Source: Tropicibacter sp. R16_0
Lineage (GTDB): Bacteria; Pseudomonadota; Alphaproteobacteria; Rhodobacterales; Rhodobacteraceae
Assembly (NCBI RefSeq): GCF_017743935.1
Contig: NZ_JAGHRE010000002.1
Coordinates: 62,001 to 126,000 of the forward strand
Length of the DNA stretch: 64,000 nt
Direction: 5' to 3'
The notes beneath the pieces were generated by a model that was not told the origin of the DNA, searched no databases, and was given only the letters and a program-made list of their open reading frames with translations. The translations under genes and the position numbers were made by a program. Shown here one piece after another: positions 27,855 to 40,806 of this stretch (positions are counted from its first letter, which is position 1; the number at the start of each line of letters is the position of its first letter).

Positions 27855-28319
27855 ATGACCACAGAAACTCAGAGCGCCGACATCCAACTGATCCAGCGCA
27901 TCCTTCCGCACCGCTATCCGTTTCTGCTGGTTGACCGGGTCGAGGACATCGACGGCTTCACCTCGGCGCGCGGCATCAAGAACGTGACCATGAACGAGCC
28001 GCATTTTCAGGGCCACTTCCCGGGCACCCCGATCATGCCGGGCGTCACCATCGTCGAGGCGATGGCACAGACCGCGGGCGTGATGTTGGGCGTGGGCATG
28101 GATATGATCGACACCGAGCTGCTGATCTATTTCATGAACATCGACAAATGCAAATTCCGCCGCAAGGTTGTGCCCGGCGATGTGTTGGAAATGCATGTGA
28201 CCACGGTACGCGGCAAGCCCGGTGGCAAGATCTTCAAGTTCCACGGCAAAGCGGTTGTGGGCGACGAGGTCGCGGCCGAGGCCGAGTTTACCGCCATGGT
28301 CGACCGGCAAGAGGGCTGA
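27855..28319 (+). CDS. fabZ: 3-hydroxyacyl-ACP dehydratase FabZ
   Basis: FabZ dehydrates 3-hydroxyacyl-ACP in fatty-acid synthesis, competing with LpxA for the same substrate pool. The 154-aa hotdog-fold protein has the catalytic His H54 in [11 protein letters not shown] and Glu E68 in [10 protein letters not shown]. The start at 27855 fits normal length. It is followed three bases later by lpxA. In many alphaproteobacteria lpxD lies just before fabZ; here it does not. Confidence 0.97.
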   Translation: MTTETQSADIQLIQRILPHRYPFLLVDRVEDIDGFTSARGIKNVTMNEPHFQGHFPGTPIMPGVTIVEAMAQTAGVMLGVGMDMIDTELLIYFMNIDKCKFRRKVVPGDVLEMHVTTVRGKPGGKIFKFHGKAVVGDEVAAEAEFTAMVDRQEG

Positions 28320-28322
28320 GGC

Positions 28323-29108
28323 ATGGCCCAGATACACCCAAGCGCGGTGATCGAGGATGGTGCCCAACTGGGTGCTGATTGTATCGTCGGCCCGTTCTGC
28401 GTCATCGGCCCCAACGTGCGTCTTGGTGACCGGGTCGAGCTGAAGTCACATGTGGTCGTGACCGGCGATACCGAGATTGGCGACGACACCACCATCTTCT
28501 CGTTTGCTGTGATCGGCGAGATCCCGCAGGACCTGAAGTTCAAGGGCGAGAAATGCGCGCTGGTGATCGGCAAGCGCAACCGCATCCGCGAGCATGTCAC
28601 GATGAATGCCGGTACCGAAGGCGGTGGCGGGCTGACACGCGTCGGCGATGACGGCTTGTTCATGGCGGGCTGCCACATTGCGCATGACGCCCAGGTTGGA
28701 AACCGGGTCATCGTGGTGAACTCGGCCGCTGTCGCGGGACACTGCGTGCTCGAGGATGACGTGATCATCGGCGGCCTGTCGGGCATCCACCAATGGGTTC
28801 GTATCGGCAAAGGCGCCATCATCGGCGCTGTGACGATGGTCACCAACGACGTGATCCCCTATGGCCTGGTACAGGCCCCGCGCGGCGAGCTGCACGGGCT
28901 GAATCTGGTGGGCCTGAAACGGCGGGGCGTGCCGCGGGCTGACATCACCGCGCTCCGCGCTGCGTTCCAGATGATGGCGCAGGGCGAGGGCACGTTCCAG
29001 AACCGCATTCAGCGCATGGGCGACGAGTTCGACAGCGACTATGTGCAGGAAATCGTCGATTTTGTTGTTGGCGACACGGATCGGTCCTTTCTGACACCTG
29101 GAGGGTGA
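28323..29108 (+). CDS. lpxA: UDP-N-acetylglucosamine O-acyltransferase
   Basis: LpxA transfers a 3-hydroxyacyl chain to the 3-OH of UDP-GlcNAc, the first step of lipid A synthesis. The 261-aa protein is built of left-handed beta-helix hexapeptide repeats (for example IVGPFCVIGPNVRLGDRVEL). A helical C-terminal region follows, including NLVGLKRRGVPRADITALR. Length and order are typical. The stop overlaps the region just before the lpxI start. Confidence 0.97.
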   Translation: MAQIHPSAVIEDGAQLGADCIVGPFCVIGPNVRLGDRVELKSHVVVTGDTEIGDDTTIFSFAVIGEIPQDLKFKGEKCALVIGKRNRIREHVTMNAGTEGGGGLTRVGDDGLFMAGCHIAHDAQVGNRVIVVNSAAVAGHCVLEDDVIIGGLSGIHQWVRIGKGAIIGAVTMVTNDVIPYGLVQAPRGELHGLNLVGLKRRGVPRADITALRAAFQMMAQGEGTFQNRIQRMGDEFDSDYVQEIVDFVVGDTDRSFLTPGG

Positions 29109-29110
29109 AC

Positions 29111-29905
29111 ATGTTGGCATTGATTGCAGGCGGCGGGGATCTCCCGTCGGAACTGGTCGCGCGGCTGTTGGATCGCCCGGTGATCTGCGCGCTCGAAGGG
29201 TTCGGGCCGGACACGCTCGACGTGGATCTTCCCTTCCGATTGGAAACCCTTGGCACTCTGCTTGCGGCCTTGTCCGAGCGTGGCGTGACTCAAATCTGCA
29301 TGGCCGGTTCCGTTGGTCGCCCGGCCGTTGACCCGGCGCGGATCGACGCCGCCACGATGCCTCTGGTGCCGATCCTGCAACAGGCCCTTGTGTCCGGAGA
29401 TGACGGGGCCTTGCGCGCTGTCATCGGCATTTTCGAACAGGCCGGGTTGGATGTTCTGGCCGCGCATGAGCTTGCGCCGGACCTGCTGCCCCAGGTGGGT
29501 GTTCTGACCGAGGCAAGCCCATCCGAGACAGATGAGAAAGATGCCGACCGCGGCGTCGGCATCGTGCGGGCCATGGCGGCCGCGGACATCGGACAGGCCT
29601 GCGTTGTGCTCAAAGGGCAGGCATTGGCGATCGAGGGTGTCTATGGCACCAACTGGATGTTGCAATCGCTCGCACAGCGCCCCGATGCGGGCGGTGGGGT
29701 GATGGTGAAACTGCCCAAACCCGGTCAGGACCGACGTGTTGACCTGCCCACCATCGGGCCGGACACGGTTACCGCAGCGGTGGCAGCGGGCCTGTCTGGC
29801 CTCGTGATCGAAAAGGGCGGTGTCATGGTTCTGGACCGCGAGACCGTTGTGGCAGACTGCAACCGTCTGGGCCTGTTCCTGTGGGTGCGGGAGCGCGCGT
29901 CCTGA
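29111..29905 (+). CDS. lpxI: UDP-2,3-diacylglucosamine diphosphatase LpxI
   Basis: LpxI (formerly DUF1009) hydrolyses UDP-2,3-diacylglucosamine to lipid X. It replaces LpxH in many alphaproteobacteria, as established in Caulobacter. The 264-aa protein starts MLALIAGGGDLP. The C-terminal domain has GVMVKLPKPGQDRRVDLPTIGPDTV and GLVIEKGGVMVLDRE. The ATG at 29111 has GGAGG six bases upstream; an upstream in-frame GTG overlaps lpxA. Its TGA shares a base with the ATG of lpxB. Confidence 0.95.
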   Translation: MLALIAGGGDLPSELVARLLDRPVICALEGFGPDTLDVDLPFRLETLGTLLAALSERGVTQICMAGSVGRPAVDPARIDAATMPLVPILQQALVSGDDGALRAVIGIFEQAGLDVLAAHELAPDLLPQVGVLTEASPSETDEKDADRGVGIVRAMAAADIGQACVVLKGQALAIEGVYGTNWMLQSLAQRPDAGGGVMVKLPKPGQDRRVDLPTIGPDTVTAAVAAGLSGLVIEKGGVMVLDRETVVADCNRLGLFLWVRERAS

Positions 29906-31059
29906 TGCGTGTCTTTGTCCTTGCCGGTGAACCCTCGGGCGATCGGCTGGGCGGCGCCCTGATGGCGGGGTTGCGGCAACTGCAACCGGATGTACAGTTT
30001 GACGGCATCGGTGGTCCCCTGATGGAGGCGCAAGGCCTGACCAGCCAGTTCCCGATGCAAGAACTCAGCGTCATGGGCCTGACCGAGGTTCTGCCCAAGT
30101 ACTTTCACCTCAAACGGCGCATTGCCGAGACCGCACAGGCCATTCTCGATCTGAAACCGGATGTGGTGATCACCATCGACAGCCCCGATTTCAGCCTGCG
30201 GGTCGCGAAGCTGGTGAAAGAAGCCAGCAATATCCGCACCGTGCATTACGTGGCCCCCAGTGTCTGGGCCTGGCGCCCCAAGCGCGCCGACAAGATGGCA
30301 AAGGTCATCGACCACGTGCTGGCGCTTTTGCCGTTCGAGCCGCCCTATATGGAACGCGCCGGGATGGAGTGCGACTTTGTCGGTCACCCGGTGGTGGGAG
30401 AGCCCAAGGCGACTGAGGCAGAGATCGCGCAATTGCGTGCCGAACACGATCTGGGCGATGCGCCAGTGCTGCTGGCCTTGCCGGGGTCCAGGCGCAGCGA
30501 GGTTGAACGGCTCGCGGATGTCTTTGGTGCCGCTTTGCAGGATTTCCTGAGCAAACATCCCGATATGCGCATCGTCGTGCCAACCGCGCCGCATGTTGCG
30601 GATCTGGTGCGCGAAAAGACTGCATTCTGGCCGGGCAATCCGGTGGTTCTGGCGCATGAGGACTCAGAGATAGCGGCGGCCCACAAACGCGCGGCCTTTG
30701 CCACGGCAGAACTGGCACTGGCGGCCTCGGGCACCGTATCGTTGGAACTGGCCGCAAGCGAGACGCCCATGGTGATCGCCTACAAGTTCAGCTGGCTGAC
30801 CTACAAGATCATGGAAAGCATGGCGCTGATCGATACGGTGACCCTGGTCAACCTGGTCAGTGAGACGCGCGTGATCCCGGAATGCCTGGGCCCGGCCTGC
30901 CTGCCGGGCAACATCGCGCAGGCGCTGTCGGATGTGCGCGCCAACCCGGAAGCGCAGGCAGACGCCATGCGCGTCACCATGGAACGACTGGGGCAGGGCG
31001 GCGAGGCGCCGGGCCTGCGCGCAGCGCGTGCGGTGCTGAACCGGCTGACCGCGGGCTAA
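29905..31059 (+). CDS. lpxB: Lipid-A-disaccharide synthase
   Basis: LpxB joins lipid X to UDP-2,3-diacylglucosamine to make the lipid A disaccharide at the inner membrane face. The 384-aa GT19-family protein begins MRVFVLAGEPSGDRLGGAL. The motifs FDGIGGPLMEAQGL, VHYVAPSVWAWRPKRADKMA and LPGSRRSEVERL are diagnostic. The ATG at 29905 overlaps the lpxI stop by one base. It ends the lipid A block. Confidence 0.96.
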   Translation: MRVFVLAGEPSGDRLGGALMAGLRQLQPDVQFDGIGGPLMEAQGLTSQFPMQELSVMGLTEVLPKYFHLKRRIAETAQAILDLKPDVVITIDSPDFSLRVAKLVKEASNIRTVHYVAPSVWAWRPKRADKMAKVIDHVLALLPFEPPYMERAGMECDFVGHPVVGEPKATEAEIAQLRAEHDLGDAPVLLALPGSRRSEVERLADVFGAALQDFLSKHPDMRIVVPTAPHVADLVREKTAFWPGNPVVLAHEDSEIAAAHKRAAFATAELALAASGTVSLELAASETPMVIAYKFSWLTYKIMESMALIDTVTLVNLVSETRVIPECLGPACLPGNIAQALSDVRANPEAQADAMRVTMERLGQGGEAPGLRAARAVLNRLTAG

Positions 31060-31063
31060 GGCG

Positions 31064-31642
31064 ATGGACCTGATCGCCTTTGGCCTGTCGGCTGCTGTGG
31101 CCCAAGTCCTGACCAACATCGACAATCTGGCGGCACTCCTGGCCCTGTCGCTGGTGATTGGCAAATGGCGCGCCATCGCAGGTTATGTTGCCGCCCAGGC
31201 GGTGACCCTGACGCTGGCCCTTGCGGTTGCGGTTGGATCCGAGCAACTGGTGCCGAGCAATGTGGGTTTGCTGGGGGTGATCCCCATCGGGCTGGGGATC
31301 CGCGGGGTTTGGCAGCAGTTTCGCACCACGGGCGAAGAGGAGGTCGAGGCCTTTTCCCGCAGCACGTCGCTGCTGATGACCAGCCTGTTGTTCCTCAGCC
31401 TGTCGATGGACAGCTTCGCGGTCATGGCGCCGCTCTTGGCCGACTCCGCACCGCTCTTTCGGTTTGCGGCTCTTTTGGGCGCCGTGGTGGCAGTGCTGGC
31501 GCTTGGAGCGGTTGGTCTGGTGTTTGCCCTGACCGCGCGCGCCACTGGTCCGTGGACCCGGCGGCTCGAACGCCTTGCGCCGTTTGTGATGATCGCCGCC
31601 GGGATCTATGTGCTCCTCGACAGCGGCACCGATCTTCTGTGA
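31064..31642 (+). CDS. CadD/LysE-superfamily membrane transporter
   Basis: A 192-aa membrane protein with about five or six helices. The N-terminal TNIDNLAALLALSLV resembles the TNIDD-type motif of CadD cadmium-resistance proteins, and the internal LSMDSFAVMAPLL resembles the MDxFAV repeat of this superfamily. Heavy-metal or cation efflux is therefore a plausible role, but the substrate cannot be read from sequence. It starts four bases after lpxB and may share its transcript. Confidence 0.65.
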   Translation: MDLIAFGLSAAVAQVLTNIDNLAALLALSLVIGKWRAIAGYVAAQAVTLTLALAVAVGSEQLVPSNVGLLGVIPIGLGIRGVWQQFRTTGEEEVEAFSRSTSLLMTSLLFLSLSMDSFAVMAPLLADSAPLFRFAALLGAVVAVLALGAVGLVFALTARATGPWTRRLERLAPFVMIAAGIYVLLDSGTDLL

Positions 31643-31741
31643 TCAAACTCTCGATGCGCAAACGCGCGAAAGCGTGATTTCACCCCCGGGCCTAGGTCGC
31701 CTAAACCCACCTGCGCAGATCTCAAACAACGTGAGTCCCAG

Positions 31742-32284
31742 ATGAGCCGCATTCCTCCCGCCTCTATAGATGCCATGAGCCCACGGACCCAGGCCGATTG
31801 CGCCGCCTTGGCCGCCTATGGCCCGTTTCAGAATTGGGCGGGGATCGCCGCGCAAAGCCCGGTGGTTCTGCACCAGGTGACCGAGATGTTGGTGAACATG
31901 CGCGCTGAAACCGCGCTGCCGCGTCGGGTGATAGAGCTGGCAATGGTCGCGGTCTCGCAGCTCAATGCCTGCGACTATTGCCTGTCACACCACGTGCCGT
32001 CGTTGAAAGTGACCGGTCTCAGCCCAGAAGGCGTCGCACGGCTGCTTGAGGAGAAGAACCCCGAGTTGGACGCGCGGGACAAGGCGGTGGTGCACTATGC
32101 GTGCGCTGTGACCGAACGGTCGGGCCGCATGCGCGATGCTGAGGTGACGGATCTGCGCCAGTGGTTCGACGAAGGCCAGATCGTCGAGCTGACCTGGCGC
32201 ATCGCCTTGGGTGGGGCGTTCAACCGGTTCAACGATGCGCTTCAGATCGAGGCCGAAGAACCGCTTGAAACGGATGTCGCTTAG
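31742..32284 (+). CDS. Carboxymuconolactone decarboxylase / AhpD-like protein
   Basis: A 180-aa protein of the AhpD-like superfamily. The peroxidase motif E-X11-C-X2-C-X3-H is complete: E65, C77, C80, H84. Members with this motif act as thiol-dependent alkylhydroperoxidases or disulphide reductases in oxidative-stress defence. The rest of the chain is all-helical as expected. Its stop codon overlaps the stop of the convergent mnmA by three bases, leaving no room for a separate terminator. Confidence 0.87.
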   Translation: MSRIPPASIDAMSPRTQADCAALAAYGPFQNWAGIAAQSPVVLHQVTEMLVNMRAETALPRRVIELAMVAVSQLNACDYCLSHHVPSLKVTGLSPEGVARLLEEKNPELDARDKAVVHYACAVTERSGRMRDAEVTDLRQWFDEGQIVELTWRIALGGAFNRFNDALQIEAEEPLETDVA

Positions 32285-33426
32285 TACCCGCGCCAGATCC
32301 AGCCACCGCCAAAGATGCGGCTGCCACCGGTTTCATAGAACACACAGGCCTGACCCGGTGAGACACCTTCTTCGGGGCTAAGCAGTTCGACCTCGGCGGT
32401 GGTGTCGCTGAGCGGACGGATGATCGCCTCGCGCGGGGGACGGGTGGAGCGCACCTTGACCGAGACGTGCCATTCCTTTTGCGAGGTGAACGGCTCATCC
32501 CCCAGCCAGTTGATCTCGCGCACCGGGATGGTCCGGGTCGACAGCAGCTCTTTGGGGCCGACAACGACCTGTTTGGTGTCGACGTCCAGTTTCACCACAT
32601 AAAGCGGCTCGCTGAGGCCGCCGATGCCCAGACCCCGGCGTTGACCGATGGTGTAGTGGATGACGCCATTGTGCTCGCCCAACACGCGGCCATCCGCATG
32701 CACGATCTGGCCGGGTTCTGCTGCGCCTGGGCGCAGTTTCTCGATCACGCTGGCGTAGTTGCCGTTGGGCACAAAGCAGATGTCCTGGCTGTCGGGTTTG
32801 TCGGCCACGGACAGGCCGTATTCGGCCGCCATTTCGCGGGTTGCGTCCTTGGATGGCAGGTGGCCCAGGGGGAAGCGCAGGTAATCCAGCTGTTCCGGCG
32901 TGGTCGAGAACAGGAAATACGACTGATCGCGGTTGGCATCCTCGGCCGAGTGCAGCTCGGGCCCGTTTTTGCCCATCATGCGCTGGATGTAATGGCCGGT
33001 CGCCATGCAGTCAGCCTCAAGATCCTTGGCGGTCTCCAAAAGGTCCTTGAACTTCACCCGCTCATTGCAGCGAATGCACGGCACCGGCGTGGCCCCCGCC
33101 AGATAGCTGTCGGCGAATTCATCAATCACCGCGTCTTTGAAGATGTTTTCGTAGTCCAGCACGTAGTGCGGAAAGCCGCGCTCTTCGGCAACGCGGCGCG
33201 CATCATGGATGTCTATGCCCGCACAGCAAGCGCCTTTCTTGGCCAACGCAGCGCCATGGTCATAAAGCTGCAGCGTCACGCCGACCACATCATAGCCCTG
33301 ATCCGACAGGTATGCGGCCACGACCGAGCTGTCGACACCCCCTGACATGGCAACAACGACCCGCGTTTCCGACGGGGGTTTCGCAAATCCAAGCGAGTTC
33401 AGCGGTGTGTCTGTGTCCAGCGCCAT
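32281..33426 (-). CDS. mnmA: tRNA-specific 2-thiouridylase MnmA
   Basis: MnmA thiolates U34 of Lys, Glu and Gln tRNAs. The 381-aa protein has the PP-loop SGGVDSS at residues 28-34, the catalytic cysteine region [25 protein letters not shown] with the second cysteine, and the terminal GQACVFYE. The ATG at 33426 has AGGAG eight bases upstream; the open frame extends to 33489 but those residues are atypical. It is divergent from sciP across 129 bases. Confidence 0.96.
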   Translation of the reverse strand: MALDTDTPLNSLGFAKPPSETRVVVAMSGGVDSSVVAAYLSDQGYDVVGVTLQLYDHGAALAKKGACCAGIDIHDARRVAEERGFPHYVLDYENIFKDAVIDEFADSYLAGATPVPCIRCNERVKFKDLLETAKDLEADCMATGHYIQRMMGKNGPELHSAEDANRDQSYFLFSTTPEQLDYLRFPLGHLPSKDATREMAAEYGLSVADKPDSQDICFVPNGNYASVIEKLRPGAAEPGQIVHADGRVLGEHNGVIHYTIGQRRGLGIGGLSEPLYVVKLDVDTKQVVVGPKELLSTRTIPVREINWLGDEPFTSQKEWHVSVKVRSTRPPREAIIRPLSDTTAEVELLSPEEGVSPGQACVFYETGGSRIFGGGWIWRGY

Positions 33427-33555
33427 TGGGCGGCTCCTGTGCGATCGGGAAAGACCAGCGGAATATAAGAAAATCCTACACACTCTCAAGAGGCGGTTTC
33501 ACACCCCATTAAGTAGGCTGGGTCAAGCTTTGTGTACCAGTAAAAGGGACAGGTG

Positions 33556-33834
33556 ATGTTTTTGAGAAAAGTCGAAGGGCCCAGATCAGTGACTTTACCG
33601 GATGGCTCGATCATGACCAGGGCCGATCTTCCGCCACCGGATACTCAACGATGGGTTGCTTCCCGCAAGATCGCGGTGGTGCGGGGTGTGCTCTACGGGC
33701 TGATCACATTGCCCGATGCGATGAAGCTTTATGGACTCAGTGAAGAGGAATTTAACGGTTGGGTGTCAGCAGTTGCAGACCATGGCACCGACGCGCTGAA
33801 GGTGACCGCGCTAAAAAAATATAGACAACTTTAA
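33556..33834 (+). CDS. sciP: CtrA inhibitor protein SciP (DUF1153)
   Basis: SciP binds CtrA and blocks its recruitment of RNA polymerase, limiting CtrA target transcription (shown in Caulobacter). The 92-aa protein matches the DUF1153 pattern: LPDGSIMTRADLPPPDTQRWV, then SRKIAVVRGVLYGLIT and YGLSEEEFNGWVSAVADHG, a helix-turn-helix region. The ATG at 33556 follows an AGG; an in-frame GTG one codon earlier is possible. It lies 98 bases upstream of ctrA on the same strand, so the regulator and its antagonist may be coexpressed. Confidence 0.88.
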   Translation: MFLRKVEGPRSVTLPDGSIMTRADLPPPDTQRWVASRKIAVVRGVLYGLITLPDAMKLYGLSEEEFNGWVSAVADHGTDALKVTALKKYRQL

Positions 33835-33860
33835 GTTGATCTTTCATAACTGCATTAACG

Positions 33861-33876
33861 GTAACGGGAGGTTAAC
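33861..33876 (+). promoter_or_regulatory. Candidate CtrA box upstream of ctrA
   Basis: The element reads GTAA (33861-33864), seven bases, then TTAAC (33872-33876). This matches the CtrA consensus TTAA-N7-TTAAC at eight of nine positions and the correct spacing. It overlaps the palindrome GGTTAACC at 33870-33877 and lies about 57 bases before the ctrA start. Autoregulation of ctrA is established in Caulobacter; its presence here is inferred from this site. Confidence 0.5.
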
Positions 33877-33932
33877 CTTTATTCGTCACGGTTGATCACA
33901 ATCACGGGACCTGACTTAGGCGGAGACATTCA

Positions 33933-34649
33933 ATGCGCGTACTTCTTGTTGAAGACGATCCAACGACATCCAAGAGCATCGAGTTGATGCTGACGCATGC
34001 CAACTTGAACGTATATGCAACGGACCTGGGCGAAGAGGGGATCGATCTGGCCAAGTTGTATGACTATGATCTGATCCTTCTGGACCTGAACCTGCCGGAT
34101 ATGAACGGGCATGAGGTGCTGCGCCAGCTGCGTATGGCGCGAATCGAAACGCCGATTCTGATCCTGTCGGGCGCCGATGACACCGAAAGCAAGATCAAAG
34201 GCTTCGGCTTTGGCGCGGATGACTATCTGACCAAACCCTTCCACCGAGAAGAACTGGTGGCGCGCATTCACGCGATCATCCGTCGTTCCAAGGGGCATTC
34301 GCAATCAATCATCAAGACCGGCAAGATCTCGGTCAACCTGGATGCCAAGACAGTCGAGGTGGGCGGGCAGACCGTGCATCTGACCGGCAAGGAATACCAG
34401 ATGCTGGAGCTGTTGAGCCTGCGCAAGGGGACAACGCTGACCAAGGAGATGTTCCTGAACCACCTTTATGGTGGCATGGATGAGCCCGAGCTCAAGATCA
34501 TCGACGTGTTTATCTGCAAGCTGCGCAAAAAGCTCAGCAATGCAACGGACGGCGAAAACTATATCGAGACAGTCTGGGGGCGCGGCTATGTGCTGCGGGA
34601 TCCGCAACCCAATGAAATGAGTGATCCGCGCCTCGCCGTTGGCGCGTGA
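33933..34649 (+). CDS. ctrA: Cell-cycle response regulator CtrA
   Basis: CtrA is the master OmpR-type response regulator of alphaproteobacteria. In Rhodobacterales it controls motility, gene transfer agent and quorum-related genes rather than being essential. The 238-aa protein has a receiver domain with phosphoacceptor D51 in [11 protein letters not shown], acidic pocket EDD at 7-9, and K at about 105 in DYLTKPF. The winged-helix DNA-binding domain contains [22 protein letters not shown] and [10 protein letters not shown]. sciP is directly upstream. Confidence 0.97.
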   Translation: MRVLLVEDDPTTSKSIELMLTHANLNVYATDLGEEGIDLAKLYDYDLILLDLNLPDMNGHEVLRQLRMARIETPILILSGADDTESKIKGFGFGADDYLTKPFHREELVARIHAIIRRSKGHSQSIIKTGKISVNLDAKTVEVGGQTVHLTGKEYQMLELLSLRKGTTLTKEMFLNHLYGGMDEPELKIIDVFICKLRKKLSNATDGENYIETVWGRGYVLRDPQPNEMSDPRLAVGA

Positions 34650-34726
34650 TCGGCACAAGAAAGCCAAGGCTGCTGGTCCAGGCAGCCACCACCACTCACG
34701 ATGAAGACATCTGGACCTGATCGTGA

Positions 34727-39111
<4,385 letters not shown>

Positions 39112-39185
39112 GCATCTGTTTTTGCAAGGTTTAGTGAAGATCTGCGCGTGCGTGCTCTCCTGGTGAGAACAAAAAGTTCACAAAT

Positions 39186-39200
39186 GTTCTCAAAAAGTTC
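39186..39200 (+). promoter_or_regulatory. LexA (SOS) box, GTTC-N7-GTTC
   Basis: GTTC at 39186-39189, seven bases (TCAAAAA), GTTC at 39197-39200. This is an exact match to the direct-repeat LexA operator described for Rhodobacter and other alphaproteobacteria. Extra half-sites crowd around it: GAAC at 39167, GTTC at 39176, and GAAC-N7-CAAC at about 39224, suggesting a reinforced operator. It lies 81 bases before the 39-aa gene and 75 after recG. Confidence 0.78.
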
Positions 39201-39281
39201 TTTACAGGCGCACCGGAAAATGAGAACAAAAGGTCAACAAAGACTTAACGCTGACATTGACCATTAACCCGGAGACGCCAG

Positions 39282-39401
39282 ATGCTGAGCCAGATCAAAA
39301 CCGCCCTGACCCGATCCCAGAACACGTTGCTGCAAGATGCGGCGGGGGCGGCGTCTTTGGTGGTGATGCTGGTGGTGGCGCTGCATCTTCCCAACCTCTG
39401 A
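39282..39401 (+). CDS. SOS-controlled small membrane protein, 39 aa
   Basis: An ATG at 39282, with GGAG nine bases upstream, opens a 39-codon frame. The product begins MLSQIKTALTRSQNTLLQDA, an amphipathic basic N-terminus. A single membrane segment (AAGAASLVVMLVVALHL, about 20-36) and the end PNL follow. The upstream LexA box makes it a likely SOS gene. Caulobacter SidA, a 29-aa single-pass membrane protein, is induced by LexA and inhibits division through FtsW; the size, topology and control here match that kind of protein, though no sequence homology is claimed. Confidence 0.72.
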   Translation: MLSQIKTALTRSQNTLLQDAAGAASLVVMLVVALHLPNL

Positions 39402-39549
39402 TACCCGAATTTCTGCCTGCGATCTCATGCCCGGACCCATTCCCATCCTGTCCCATTGATGAAAGGGTGACCTGCCTATCCTTACCCTGAACGGGCCCTG
39501 CCTCGGCCCTGAATGGCCGCCGGACCCCACATGAGACCCGCAATACCTG

Positions 39550-39592
39550 CCGCCGCTCTTTCCCGCCCGAAAGAGCGGCGGATTTTTCTTTA
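39550..39592 (+). terminator. Strong rho-independent terminator
   Basis: A 13-bp perfect stem pairs 39550-39562 with 39569-39581 around a 6-base loop. A T-rich tail (ATTTTTCTTT) follows. It lies 148 bases after the 39-aa SOS gene and directly abuts the end of the convergent marC, so it probably ends the rightward transcript. Confidence 0.9.
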
Positions 39593-40228
39593 GAGCTGGC
39601 CGGTTTTGACGATTTCCAAGATCGCCGACAGCACCGCGTTGGCGGCGACCGAGGCCAGGATCATCCCCATCACACGGCTGACAATCGCGGATCCTGCGTG
39701 GCCGATCAGACGAATGATCGGATCAGCAAACAGCATGAACAGAAAGGCTGCGGCAATGACCACCAGCATGACACCTGCTGTCAAAGCCTGATCCGCAATG
39801 CCCACCTGATTGTTGTCGGTCAGCATCACGATCGCCAGCATGGCGCCGGGCGACGCAAGCGATGGCACGGCCAGTGGAAAGATGGCCGGATTGGGTTTTT
39901 CCGCGTCTGCTGCGTTGTAGTGTTCGGACTGTTTTTGATCTGTTTCCGGTTTGCTTTCGCCGAAAATCATGGTCAGGGCAAAAAGAAACAAAACGATGCC
40001 GCCCGCGACCTGAAAGGAGTTCAGACCGATATCCAGCGCATCAATGAGCAATTGACCGAACACCAGAAAGAACAGCAGCACGCCTGCACTGACCAGCGCA
40101 GCTTGAAAAGCCGTCTTGCGCCGGGCCGCTGCATCCAGTCCGGCCGTGACGGCAATGAAAACCGGAACAGTGCCAATTGGATCAATCACAACCCAAAGGG
40201 TTACGAAACTGTCAATCACTTCCTGCAA
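39590..40228 (-). CDS. MarC-family membrane protein
   Basis: A 212-aa integral membrane protein of the MarC (UPF0056) family with six helices. The first segment VTLWVVIDPIGTVPVFIAVTAG is diagnostic, and the PLAVPSLASPGAMLAIVML block in the middle matches the second half-repeat. A hydrophilic loop near 95-115 (ESKPETDQKQSEHYNA) is longer than usual. The biochemical role of the family is unknown; early links to multiple antibiotic resistance were not upheld. Confidence 0.9.
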   Translation of the reverse strand: MQEVIDSFVTLWVVIDPIGTVPVFIAVTAGLDAAARRKTAFQAALVSAGVLLFFLVFGQLLIDALDIGLNSFQVAGGIVLFLFALTMIFGESKPETDQKQSEHYNAADAEKPNPAIFPLAVPSLASPGAMLAIVMLTDNNQVGIADQALTAGVMLVVIAAAFLFMLFADPIIRLIGHAGSAIVSRVMGMILASVAANAVLSAILEIVKTGQL

Positions 40229-40287
40229 CTCAACTCTCCCCTGAAAACAGGGGCGAGCCTAGCGTCATGATTGCATGTTGGCCAGTC

Positions 40288-40740
40288 TCAGGCGCAGTTG
40301 GCCTGCTCTGCCTGATCCATCGCCTCAAGCGTTGCTTCAAGCGCCAGCAGGATCGACGCATGACGGTTTTTGTAATCCCGAGCGGGGATCAACACTTCGA
40401 GCCCGTCAAAGGGTGCATCCGGAACAGGACCGTCGGATTTGAGCATCGCCTTGAGCTGATCGCGTGCGGTTTCCACCTGTGCCCGCGTGGCGCCAATAAT
40501 CGCACCGCCAACGACCGAGGCCGAGGCCTGCCCAAGCGCGCAGGCTTTTACGTCTTGCCCGTACTCAGCGATCTTGCCGTCCCTGACAGTCACATCCACC
40601 GTGACCGTCGACCCGCAAAGGGGCGAGCGGCGTTTGACCGTTGCGTCGGGGGATTCCAGCCGGTCTAGATGCGGAATATCAGCGGCCAGCGCCAGAATTT
40701 TCGCCGAATAAAGCTTGATCAGATCGGTTTCGCCGGACAT
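40288..40740 (-). CDS. Iron-sulfur cluster assembly scaffold (SufU/IscU-like, NifU N-terminal)
   Basis: A 150-aa protein of the NifU_N family, which holds nascent Fe-S clusters or transfers sulphur. Cysteines C42 (SPLCGST), C67 (VKACALGQAS) and C149 (near the C-terminus) lie at the expected scaffold positions. The aspartate usual after the first cysteine is replaced by Ser, so cluster chemistry may differ from IscU. The ATG at 40740 has GAGGG upstream. It is divergent from hisI, and no other isc/suf genes are adjacent. Confidence 0.85.
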   Translation of the reverse strand: MSGETDLIKLYSAKILALAADIPHLDRLESPDATVKRRSPLCGSTVTVDVTVRDGKIAEYGQDVKACALGQASASVVGGAIIGATRAQVETARDQLKAMLKSDGPVPDAPFDGLEVLIPARDYKNRHASILLALEATLEAMDQAEQANCA

Positions 40741-40806
40741 GGCTTTCCCTCGTTGTTCGTTCCCCATACATAGTGGGCCAACGCTCCGATGCAAAAGGTT
40801 TTTGCC

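Noticed and set aside
39176-39189. GTTC-N6-GTTC as a second SOS box
   Set aside because: The spacer is one base short of the N7 operator and it shares a half-site with the exact box, so it was treated only as an accessory half-site.
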